From Carnegiea gigantea (lineage: Eukaryota > Streptophyta > Magnoliopsida > Caryophyllales > Cactaceae): a stretch of 64,000 nt of DNA. Every line of letters starts with the position of its first letter. Positions within the stretch are counted from its first letter, which is position 1. This document shows, in pieces, positions 47,391 through 59,300 of this stretch. The notes beneath the pieces are model-generated. The model had not been told where the DNA came from. It was given only the letters and a program-made list of their open reading frames with translations, and searched no databases. The position numbers and the translations under genes are program-made. The stretch covers positions 310,001 through 374,000 of the forward strand of contig JAKOGI010000355.1 in the NCBI GenBank assembly GCA_029747015.1, read 5' to 3'.

Positions 47391-47791
47391 ACTTTAACTG
47401 ATAGAATATATTTATTAAAAAAACCAAAGAAAATGTTGAAAGAACAATAGGAAGGTGAAAAATTTTTAGATGAGATCATTTCACATCAGATCTGCTGCCG
47501 ACAAAGAAAATGGTCAAGTAATGAGAGAAAATGATGGAATTGAGATTTGAAAGAAGGGGTTGGCGACCATAATGTGAATTGTACTTCCAAATCAAAGGCT
47601 CCCGTTACGTTGAAACTAGGCATTCTAGAGAAAATATGTAGCTCTCATATCAATGTTGGAGCCATGACACAACCTGTAAATATGATTAATCTTGCAATTT
47701 TTAAAAGAAAAAGACAAGAAATAGAAACCATACCCAATCTAAATCTTATTAGCTTTCAAGCCCATAATATGTACTGAGATTGATAGATAAT
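47391..47791. other. Intergenic, no gene seen
   Basis: No supportable exon or element. Confidence 0.45.
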
Positions 47792-48125
47792 GTCCTAGGC
47801 CATGTTTGACAAACGCTTCGCAAGTGTTAATTATTTGTATTAAGTATATTGAGATTGATGCACAAGATCATAAGTCATGTTTAACAAATATTTATTAGTT
47901 ATTAGCTGTTTGTATTAACTAATATTTGGTTATATAATTATTTGTATTAGTTAATTTTAGAAGAGAAAAAATACATTTTGTGAATTAGTTATTTCTTAAA
48001 AAAATATGCGAGAAAAACAACTAATATCAAACATTTAATCTCAAAAAAAATTATTAGTTTGAACTTTTTAAGGATTAACTCTTTAGACTAGAAAGCTAAT
48101 TTCAAAAGTTCCTTTACTAATACCT
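47792..48125. mobile_element. hAT-like miniature element relic
   Basis: It begins CCTAGGCCATGTTTGACAAACG and contains several short TTAGTTATTAGCTGTTTGTATTAA-like blocks, as in the element at 31826. A second start-like block (AAGTCATGTTTAACAAATA, 47873) suggests two overlapping copies. The right end is unclear. Confidence 0.4.
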
Positions 48126-48560
48126 TAGTACAATACCAGTGAGAACTTAGCTATGTGGTTAATATTGAAATCCTGAGTACATTAGATTTTAGGTTTGATT
48201 TTCACTCCCCTAATTATATTGTACGACTTTCATGACTCATTTGAACAAGAAAAATATACCTTAGTCCAACAGCTAATACCCTCCCTCCTCCGAACCAAAA
48301 TATATGTATATATACTATAGTCTAGCAGCTAATAATCCCAATAAAAAAATCCAAAAAAATATTGTCATAACAAAAAGCTTTTTGTCAGAGAGGCTCCAAT
48401 CTTTAACCTTGCCACTCAAATAGAGTAGCAAGAAAAGATCCAAGCTCAGCAAAGAAATGGAAGAAAGGAGCCAACACTAAGATTGGATCTTTCCATGCAG
48501 CCATAAAAAAAGGGAAAATGCTTTCCCTAATCCCTCTAATCAGCCACAAGTCATAGCTAG
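48126..48560. other. Intergenic with a SINE-like stretch
   Basis: 48130-48260 resembles 25030-25190 (a GTACATTAGRTTT..TTTGATT block), probably a shared decayed SINE. Nothing else was recognised. Confidence 0.4.
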
Positions 48561-49541
48561 TGTTTGGTTGGAAGAAAAATGATTTTTTCGAAAAATTATT
48601 TCTGTGAAAAATGTTTTTTCAAGAAAAATTAATTTTTATGTTACGTTTTCTGTTATTTGGTACAAGATAAATCATTTTCCATAAAAAAAAAGAAGAAAAT
48701 GCCAACTGAATTGTTTAAATGACGAAAAATATTGACTGAATGGACGTAGCAAAAATAAATGTTGATCAAATGAAGGAATGTCAGGCTTAAAATTCATATT
48801 AGAGTTTTTTTTTTTTTTTAAATACTTCCTCTTAGAAAATCAAGGTTCGATATAAACTGTTAAAATTGTTTTATTGACGAAAAACATCAACTGAATTGTT
48901 TAAGTGGCGAAAAATATTAGTTGAATTGTCGAGGCGGAGAAAAATATTGACCAAATGAAGGAATATTGTGCTTAAAATTTGAATTTGGGCCCATTTTAAT
49001 CTTTCATATGCAATGATCAAGTTTTGATTCATACGGTTGAAATTATTCCAGTAATAAAAAAGATTGACTGCATTGTTTAAGTGGCGAAAAATATCGATTA
49101 AAGTGACGTTGTGGAAAAAAAACATTGACCAAACGAAAGACTATCGAGCTTAAAATCTAAATTCAAACCTGATTTAATATTTTTAATTTGATGATCAAAT
49201 TTCGATCCAAACTGTTGAACCGTTTTAGTGAGAGTCAACTAAATTGTTTTAATAGCAAAAAATATCGATTAAATTGTCGTGGTAAAGATAATGTCAACCA
49301 AATGAAAAAAATTTGAGCTCAAAATCTAAATTTGAGTTATTTTCATATTTCCCATCGAATAGTCAAGTTTCGACTACACTGTTGAAATCGAATTTTACAC
49401 CTAAATTTCAGCTGATCATATCATCAAAGAGTTAAAGGGAAAAAATTGACTTTCTATATTCTCAAAAGGGGAATCATTTTTATCCATTCGGAACATTAAA
49501 AAACCATTTTTTGGAAAAATCATTTTCCCTCCAACTAAACA
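48561..49541. mobile_element. TIR element with internal ~178-bp tandem repeats
   Basis: The left end TGTTTGGTTGGAAGAAAAAT and the right end (TGTTTAGTTGGAGGGAAAAT on the - strand) form an inverted repeat continuing for about 35 bp. Between them are four diverged tandem units with GGCGAAAAATATCGA-type cores at about 48721, 48905, 49081 and 49252 (spacing 184, 176, 171). Each is followed by a GACCAAATGAAGGA block and an AGCTTAAAATCTAAATT block. There is no transposase, so it is a non-autonomous element that expanded internally. Confidence 0.6.
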
Positions 49542-49599
49542 TTTCCTTGGTTTGATGATTTCATCATTCGGGATTGAACTGGTACTCGACTCAAGGTAG

Positions 49600-49870
49600 G
49601 AGCAGCTTACTATGGCAACACTGCAAATGCAGTGGTAGAGGCCAAAGCATTATGCGATGGTCTCAGTTCTGCAATTCAAGTAGGTTTCAATCAATTAATT
49701 GTATAAAAATCATTCAAGCTTTAGAAGGAAAGATTCACATCCCTTAACCGATTCATAATATTTTCAAGGACATACATACGTAGAAAAATCAAAGCATTCA
49801 AATTATCACTGTTTGTTTAGAGATGCATATATAGCAGCAAATTAACCTTCAAAATTTGCACATGGTATTA
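49600..49870 (+). pseudogene. RNase H-like (RVT_3 type) retroelement fragment
   Basis: The + strand encodes a segment AYYGNTANAVVEAKALCDGL then SSAIQVGFNQLIV, followed by a stop and frame damage. This matches the RNase H-like domain found at the C terminus of some plant LINEs and in related host genes, including the E-A-K-A helix. It is isolated and broken. Confidence 0.55.
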
Positions 49871-50391
49871 TTGGTTCATTGGTTCATTTTCATCTGATTT
49901 ATGTTTTTCATCAACTTTTAGGACAATTTTAATTGAGAATGTAAATCGTAATTGAGCATACCCTTACCAGAAGAAATGCTTAATATTGTCGTATTTTCTC
50001 ATTTACCCTTGTTTTAAAAAAAAAAAGCCAAATTATGAGACAACATCAAGGCGAATACATAAATTCTAGTAGTAAATCCCAAGCAAAATGCAGTTACATA
50101 ACATCTTTTATTTTTACCCAAAAAAGAGGCAAATAGACTTTCACTGTACCAACTTCATTGGATAAACTTTCACTGTACAAGGCCCCTGACAAGTACCGAC
50201 TTGACATTTCTCCCAAAAAACATTGCAGAAAGAGAGAGTCATTAATCCATTCACAAGACCCCCCGAAAACATAAGCTCGGAAGACAAGAAACTACTGTAT
50301 GCAAGCAGGACCATAAAGCAAATAACGATGGACCCTCTTCTAGGCAGTAACTTCGGCAAATTGGACTTCTATAGGGAAATAGGAACAACAT

Positions 50392-53300
50392 TTAACCCCG
50401 CTTCATCACCACCACCATGATTACCACCAAGGCTAAAGCCATGAAAGTACCCCCGGCAATAAGGTTCTTCGCAGTTCCATCTGCGCTCTCGGATTTTTTC
50501 CCACCATTGGGTTCTGCAAACAAGCTCTGAATGAAATTAGTCAAGCTACTTACCATGTCCAGCACAGACCTCTTCACATCCTCAAAGATACCAATCAAAC
50601 TATCAGGCTTTCCGTTATTATCAAGACCTATTGAACTCTCTGCAGACTCATGAGCTTCAAATTCAGCACCTGCTAGTGGAAGACACGAAAGTTCTACTTA
50701 ACGACTAAAAATTTTGAGGTCACCCTAATCTCACGGTTGGCTAAATGGATGTTCTTACCTTTTTTCTCTGACTGGAGAAACTCCACCAACGCTGGGTTTT
50801 GCATCACAGCATTCCACACATTTGGGTCACAGGCAATTGAAGTAACAACTGTCTAAGAATATAGGAAAGGAGAATAGGACATGGTTAGAAGTTTCAATAG
50901 TTAAGTGCAAGGTAATATTTTGTTCGATCTCTATAGAACTCATCCCAAATACTGAGGCAACACTGACATCTTCCAAAACAGACAGTTCCAACAAAGATTC
51001 ACAGGCATCCAACAAAGATCTCTGTAGGACTGCAATCAGGGAAAAGGGGGGGGGGGTAGGAAGGATCTGAGTCCTCAACTACTAGGATAATCACCTATTA
51101 GATTATCATCGGGAGCAATCAAGTTATTATTCCTGTGGCTAATGTATACACAGTATCACACTGATGAAAGCTATACAAGTCAATGTAATGCCCCACATAC
51201 TCTATGACATGCCATACAACTGTTGAACACCTTCACTATTAAAGGCTTTGTTGAAGACTTCAAAGAGGCAGAAAGATTACAGTCAGTAAGAGTAAAGAAA
51301 AGTAGTAATCTATTCTTGTTGGGACATTTATTAAGGATAAGAAAGAAGTAAAAGCAAAGTATGGTCTCCTGTGTTTTAGGCCCAAATCCAAGGCTGAGCA
51401 TGAGATAAATGAGAGTAAAGAACGTGAGGAAGACTAAGAGTTTATTGTACTACCCCTTTCTCAAGAGAATTCTCTTGAACATGAATAAGCGGAGTAACGG
51501 CCCTAGCTAAATTCCCTTTAGCTGGGCTCTTGCAGTGTAGAAGGTGTAGAGGTACCACGTGCATACATGGGCAAGGCTTTAACTTAACACCAATTTTATG
51601 ATATTTTTCTTAGTTCATAGTTTGCTACACATTCATAAATCATAATACTTCAACGACGACTAAAACTCAAACTTCAACAATAACAAAATATAGAATAGTC
51701 CAGCTACAAATGTCAAGGCCATGTGATGTTTTTTGTTTGTCTGTGAGCTTCCTGGAGTGCTACAAATGCTACACCCCAGCTACAAGTTGCTACTATCTCG
51801 CAAACCTTCAATAAAGCTTCTAAATTGATAACAGATATCAGGTATCCATGCATATAGAACACGGAGCAGGATAGAGTCTGCGTTTAAAAAAGCGCGCTCT
51901 GGGTGCGCCCAGGCTCACAAGAGCCTGAAGTCCACCCTGTTGCGCCTTGAAATGGTTCAAGCGCAGCCCATTCTTAAAGCTCGCACTTTCCTGGCCTTTT
52001 CTGGGCTTCAGACCAAGGTGTGAAGCCCACGAAGCCCGCGCTTTATAGATCATGACAACCATTTGGAAAGAAAAAACCTTTTAGTGGCCTCGACTTCTCT
52101 TTTTCTTCGTGGAAGCCTTTCAACCAAGCTGCTCTGGAAGTAAACAAAGAATATTTGTTCTCCCGTCTTCTTTCGGACTTTCTTCTTCATCCTCCTCATT
52201 ATCTGTTATCCGGCAGCCATGGAAGGTTCTTCTTTATTCCTTTTTTTTGGGCAGGATTCAAGGAGGTCAAAAATGTGCCTCCTACAGTGCTACAATGGTA
52301 CCGAACCCTTGCTTTCTCTCTTTTTTTTTTTTTTTTTTTTTGGGTGCTTCATAATCGCTCTCCCTCTCTCTCTCTCTCTCCCTCCCCCCATACTGGCAGC
52401 ATGTGTTATGTTTTTGGTGTTCAATTTATAGTAAGCAATTGAGCTGCGTTTAATACTTTAATTGTATTTTCCTATGTTTTGATTAAAATAAATTATTTGA
52501 TGCCATTATCTAGCTTCTTTTCAAAGAAATATAGTTTGGAAATGATTTTCAAACATTGTTTTAGTAAAGTGCGCCTTACGTCTAAAAAAACCTGCGCTTT
52601 CGCCTCGAAGCCCGGGCCCTAGGATCCTTTGCACTTTTTTGCGCCTCGAGCTTTTTTGATCAAAGGATAGTAGGGTAGCAACATTAGAGTAGAAATGACA
52701 GCAGGGGCAAGAGCAAAATCCAACGTAGAAAGAAAATGAGATGGAAGACTGGGATTAGAAACTGGAGCCCGAAGGGGGAGGGGGTAGGAAGCAACAGAGG
52801 TGAGAGATGAGAACAGTCGGACAAGGGAAATTTGGTCTGACTACAACAACATGCAAAAGACCATAATTTGTAGGGGTGTTCAATCGGTCCATTGATAGTG
52901 ACGGTGATTTTATTTTATTATGTAGTCTTACTAAAATGTCTTTTTAAATTTACAAGAATGCCCTTTTCATTTAATATTCTTTAATTTCTGTTAGTATTTT
53001 TTATTCTTCTTCGCTCTCACAGTTAGTGTAGTAAGTTATCTCTGAGTCATTAATATTCATCTTAGATTGAAACCAAACAGTATATTCAAATGTGAGTTCT
53101 AATAAAACTATATTATCTCTAATTAAATTTATAAATATTGGGTGTACACTTTCTGGTAAAGTGATTAAATAATTTAATCTTGCTCTATGATGATTTAATA
53201 AATTTTGTCTTATACTTCTTTTCGTACGGTCAAAAGATCTAAGGAAATTCCATGCTCTGTCTTGTGTATAGTAATTTAAATTAGGTAAATTAAAACTTTA

Positions 53301-56300
53301 TCCTGCTATGTAGCCTCCTTCGTGATTTAATCTAGAGTTAGACTGTAGTTTATTCTTCAGATAACTCATATCTGTGTATTACAAATGTGCAGTATTATAG
53401 ATTTTGTAACTTAGTTTAATTAAATGCTTGTGAATTTTAGCTAATGATTCAAAGTACATGACTTGAATTTGTTTTGTAATTTTGTATGTACGTAGGTGAG
53501 TCCCAAGTGTCCTTGGTAGTTGGTTATTTTAATCAATAGGATTTGATTAGTTGGTAGGTGAGTTACAAGTGTCCTGGCAATTGCTATTTTACTTGGTAAA
53601 TTTAAGTAGTTGGTTATTTTAATCAATAGGATTTGATTAGTTGGTAGGCTCTGATACCATTAAATAAAGTCTCTCTTGTTGAGGTTTAAAACTCTTTGAT
53701 GAAAGGTCAATATCTGAACAAAGAATAGATAAAACGAGTTTAGAACAACATTGCTGAATGCTGCTTTGAGTGATCTTTTCTTCACTCAAATTGCTTCTGC
53801 CTTCTTCCTTCTCCATTTACATATTTATATTCAAGGAAAGGTGATGTAGGATGCTCTAAGAGAAATTCATACAAAAGAGAAATAATTAATGTAGGACGCT
53901 CTAAAAACAATTCTCACACTAAGAAAATTTACACAAGAACTTTCACTTAAATTCAATATTAATTCTTATTCATAATCTGCATTCTTCCATAACATAAAGG
54001 GGTCTATATAACCAAGATGTTAACTAGTATTTTTTTTGATAAGGAAAAAGAGAAAAATATATTAAACTGAAGAATGTACAAAGGGATGAATGCAAGCGGG
54101 CATCCCACAAAAGGATTATGTACACCCACTATGGAACCTATCCACAAAATCAATTACATCAAAAGAAGAATCATAAAAGTTCCCACTATCCTAAAAAAAA
54201 AGAGTCTTGATAATAATATCTTTGATTTGTTGAAGGGGAGTCTCCTCTCCTTCAAAGACTCTTTTGTTTCTCTCTCGCCAAATAGCCCAAAAAGTCACAT
54301 GTGGGATCAATAAGACGCTTCTCTCTTTAACTTTCCCACCAAAGACACCCTCCCAAGCCAAAAGATGATTCCTCACAGAATCCGAGACAACCCAGGAGAC
54401 TCCCAAGCAACCAAAGGATAACTCCCACCGAAAAGGATAAAAATAAGAGATAAACTAGAAAAGCATAAAAATATATAACCTAATATTATCTTAATAGACT
54501 AGGAAACTAAATCTTAATAAAATACCACTAGATATTCTTATTTTGGTTATCCTAAAATATGCTAAAAATAACCTACGAAATAATTAAAAAATACAAAAGA
54601 TCTCCAATATCAAAATATTCTAATTTTCTAAATCTTTTTACCCATTCTTTATTCTTATTCTGCATCAAAAGGATAGTGGATACAGTTGTACAAGAATGAA
54701 TAGTACCAGTAGTACAGACTTGACATAAATAATAAAAGTAGTACAATAATTCACGAGTCCTTTGTCTGAACTAATTGATTGACTATTTAATTGAGGTGCA
54801 ATAATTGCATTGATAGCTGGCTTGAGGTGCAATAATTGCATTGATAGGCTGATAGCTGGTATATGTCATTTTCTAAAGATAAGATTCCGTAGAGATAGGT
54901 TTGTAGTTGTCGGCAAGATCTGGGTTTTACATCTGGCTTTGTTATCGCAAAATCTTGGTGGTTCGTATTAGAGTTTTTTTTTTTTTTTTTTTGAGTAGTT
55001 CCACAAATTTCCGTTTAACAGCGGTAGATCCTTAAAAGTTCTCAGGTTCTAGTTGCAGGAGAAACGTAATAGTTCATCATCATACTTTCCATCTTGCATT
55101 CTGGTGAAAAAGACCGTCCTTTTCTCTTAACAAACATTTCAGTCCGGATGCATATAGACGATTTCCATGACATTTAACAACTATAGCTCCGCTAATTCTT
55201 CTATAATTTACCTATGATTCATCAAATCGACTCGTATCAAAATTTTTTGAGACTTCGATATTTAGTTGGAAATTGTCTACGATGTATCCAACTTGAATAA
55301 TACTGATTCGAGGATAGATTATTCCAATTTCTAAATCTTTCTAGGGGGAATGGTATGGAATTTTACAAAAATAGGACCTTTTTTGAGAGTTTTCAATGTT
55401 TGCAGTAGATTTATAGGGAAGTGAGATAATTCTGTGAGTTTGGAGTCTGGACACAAAAGGTTAATATAGCCAACTTCATAGAATTGATAGATGGTTGCTG
55501 GGTTTGCTCCAGTACAGGCTGTGAGTCGAGCAAATAAAGATTTTCCACCACTGTAAAAGATTTGTGGAGCTTCGTTTAGTTTCTAATAAACTTGTTGTGT
55601 GATCTTGTAATATCCTGAAAAAATTGAATCACAAATATCCAAAGGAATAAAGTGTTTCTGGGTTAATTTCTTTGCCTACAAGAAAATCAAAGGAGACATA
55701 TTAAAGAAGTAATTTTATGTTGTGAAGACATTAAAGAACATGACAATATGGATGCGAAAATTATCCTAACTTTCTTAAGGCCTCAACTAAACAAACTAAA
55801 CGATTTGTTCCTTTTGATTTCTGTGATTCATTTTTTTCAGGATATTACAAGATCACCCAACAAGTTTAGTGGAAACTAAACGAAGCTCCACAAATCTTTT
55901 ACGGTGGAGGAAAATCTTTATTTACTTGACTCCCAGCCAGCCTGTACTGGAGCAAACCTAAAACAACCATCTATCAATTCTATGAATTTGGTTATATTGA
56001 CCTTGTATATCCAGACCCCAAATTCACAAAATTATCTCACTTCCCTACAGATCTACTTCAAACACTGAAAACTCTCAAAAAAAGAGTCCCTATTTTTGTA
56101 AAGTTCCATACCAGTCCTCCTGAGAAAAATTTAGAAACTAGAATAATCTATTCTCGAATCAGTATTATTCAAATTGGATATATCTCAGACAATTTTCAAC
56201 TAAATATTAAAGCCTCAAAAAACTTTGATGCGAGTGGATTTGATGAATCCTAGGTAAATTATAGAAGAACTAGCAGAGCTATAGTTGTTAAATGTCATGG

Positions 56301-59300
56301 AAGTCTATATACATCCGGATTAAAATGTTTGTTAAGAGAAAAGGATTATATCCTTGTTACCAAGGAATGCAAGACGGAAACTATGATAATGAACTATTAA
56401 CGTTTCTCCTGTAACTAGAACCTAAGAACTTTCAAAGATCTACCGCTGTTAAACGAAAATTTGCGGAACTACTCAAAAAAGAATAAGAACAACAAACTCT
56501 ACTACGAACCACCAAGATTTTGCCATACCAAAGCCAGATATAAGGCCCAGATCTTGCCGACAATTATAAACCTTATCTCTACGGAATCTTATCTTCAGAA
56601 AATGACATATGCCAGCTATTAGCCTATCAACGTAATTATTGCACCTCAAGCCAGCTATCAACGCAATTATTACACCTCAATCAAGTAGTCAATCAATTAG
56701 TTCAAACAAAGAACTTGTGAATTATTGTAGTACTTTTACTATTCTTATCACGTCTATACTACTTGTATTATTCATTCTTGTACAACTGTACCTACTATCC
56801 GTTCCTTCAATATAAATATGTAAACGGAGAAGGAAGAAGGTAGAGTCAATTTGAGCAAAGAACGGATCACTCAAATCAGCATTCTGTAATGTTGTTCTAA
56901 ACTTCCCTTTTGGGGAAACAAATCTAATAAAAAGAGCTATTCAGAAACTCTTCAAATTTTATCTTCTCTTATTTAAAGAAGCTCAAAGTGAGAGAGGGAA
57001 TTTTAAATTGAAGTAAGTCCAGTAAGACCCATGAGTAGAAGGGCGTGGCGGCAGATCAGAAGATTCCGTACCTCAACGAGAGATTCTGAAGACTGAGGAG
57101 GTATAATTTGTTGAAACTCCAGTAGTTTGATTTATTATGCTGGGAGTACCATGTTTATCAATCAGAAACTCATTTTATCTATTCTTTGTTCAAATATTGA
57201 CCTCTCATCAAAGAGCTTTAAACATTTTTCTACAAAAAGTTGCCAGACCCTCTATTTAATGGTATCAAAGCCTACCAACTAATCAAATCCTATTGATTAA
57301 AATAACCAAATACTTAAATTTACCAAGTAAAATAGCAATTGCCCAGGACACTTGTGACTCACCTACCAACTAATCAAATCCTATTGATTAAAATAACCAA
57401 CTGCCAAGGACACTTGTGACTCACCTACGTACATACAAAATTACAAAGCAACTTCAAGTCATGTACTTTGAATCATTAGCTAAAATTCACAAGCATTTAA
57501 TTAAACTAAGTTACAAAATCTATAATACCGCACATTTGTAATACACAGATATGAGTTATCTGAAAAATAAACTACAGTCTAACTCTAGATTAAATCACGA
57601 AGGAGGCTACATAGCACGACAAAATTTTAATTTACCTAATTTAAATTACTCTACACAAGACAGAGCATGGAATTTCCTTAGATCTTTTGACCGTACGAAA
57701 AGAAGTATAAGACAAAATTTATTAAATCATTATAGAGCAAGATTAAATTATTTAATCACTTTACCGGAAGGTGTACACCCAATAACTATAAATTTAATTA
57801 GAGATAATATAACTTTATTAGAACTCATATTTGAATATACTGTTTGATTTCAACCCAACATGAATATTAATGACTCACAGATAACTCACTATACTGACTA
57901 TGAGAGCAAAGAAGAATAAAAAATACTAATAGAAATTAAAGAATATTAAATGAAAAGGGCATTCTCGTAAATTTAAAAAGGATATTTTAGTAAAACTACA
58001 TAATAAAACAAAATCAACGTCACTATCAATGGACCGATTGAACAACCCTAACAATTTGAACATGACAAACAGAATCATTCCCTCCACCCCCCGGGCCAAA
58101 ACCCAGGAAAAAAAAGAAAAGTAAGACCTTAAAAATATTCAACTCTAGACAAATATAAAAGAGAATTGACAAATGCTTTTCATTGAAGTGATTGTTTGCC
58201 CTCCTTATTACACCATTTGAGTTTGATTGACTATTGATTGTATGGTGAGCCTTATTGTTGTTCGTTTTTTTCACCTAAAAGAAAATCTTCATTAAGATCA
58301 AAAGAAATCAATGCAAAGTGAGCATCCTACAAGAGATTATTACACCCATGATGGAGACTTCTCTATTTCTCTCCTAGAAGTCCCGGATATCCAAAAAGTG
58401 AAAGGGCTTGATCCAACCATCTATATTCGTAAAAGAGGCAATTCCACATCCTCAAAGGCTCTTCTACTTCTCTCCCTCCAAATTATTAGGAAAAACAGCA
58501 TGATAGAGAACCATGGTGATCCAAATTATTACCATAGTATAATTAGATAGTGTCTAATTTGTGGACTGCAGCAATTGACATACTGGCAGGCCATAATTCT
58601 AGACATCTAGATTAATTTTTAGGCAATTCACTAGTGGCAGATGCCTCGCTAGATTTTCCATAGCAGAGTGGGTTCTACATTAGCAGCTGGTTCTCCACAC
58701 GACTGCAATTAACCCTGTCACAGCCATAAGTAGATCAAAAGTCAATCCCTAAACTCACCATTCTATTCCCACAAGTTCGTCCTCAAGCAAAAATATTCAT
58801 GCAAAGCTTCATAAGCCAACGTGCCAGGACATGAACAGATATCCCACCAAGAGGGGGGGGGAGGGGAGGAAGAAGACTGGTAGATGAAAACCTGAGCAGC
58901 AGGGCTTTCTTTAAGAAACATAAATGCCTGCATTGCACTTTTTGGCACAGTAGACTCATAGGTGACACATGCTTTGGTCTCCGGAAGAGATGCTGATAGA
59001 TCCGTACTCACAGGAGATTTTGGTGAAGACGGACATACCCTGGAAACAAGCACCACTCATATCATCAATAACAATAGGTCATAATAAAAAGATTCATAAG
59101 AATAGCTAAAATTCACATAAATAAACTCCATTTATCATGGACTATGCTCATGTCAAACGGAACACTGGGCCAGCAGCTTCCTCTGTTGCACTCTCCCCAC
59201 AACAGAATTTATCCCTACATATATTCCTTCAGGACAGAGGAGCTGAAAAGATTACTCACTCTTCTTTTCTCTTTCCCTCCCAGACCTATTTAACCACCTT

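Larger units (their letters stand above)
52871..58050. repeat. 5.2-kb inverted repeat carrying pararetrovirus-like sequence, hAT-like ends
   Basis: The left arm (52871 to about 55665) is the reverse complement of the right arm (about 55785-58050), roughly 90% identical by eye, with a central loop of about 120 bp. The outer ends read TAGGGGTGTTCAATCGGTCC and, on the other strand, TAGGGTTGTTCAATCGGTCC. The 8 bp outside are ATAATTTG and ACAATTTG, a near-perfect duplication. The arms contain a TATA box, a leader of about 450 nt, a tRNA-Met primer binding site and a first small ORF. That is the order found at the start of caulimovirid pregenomes. The left arm is longer because of a solo LTR insertion. 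Viral identity is inferred from layout; no RT is present. Confidence 0.65.

Noticed and set aside
52109..52442. Three overlapping + strand frames of 70-95 codons
   Set aside because: They share a poly-phenylalanine run from the T22-23 tract in an intronic repeat.
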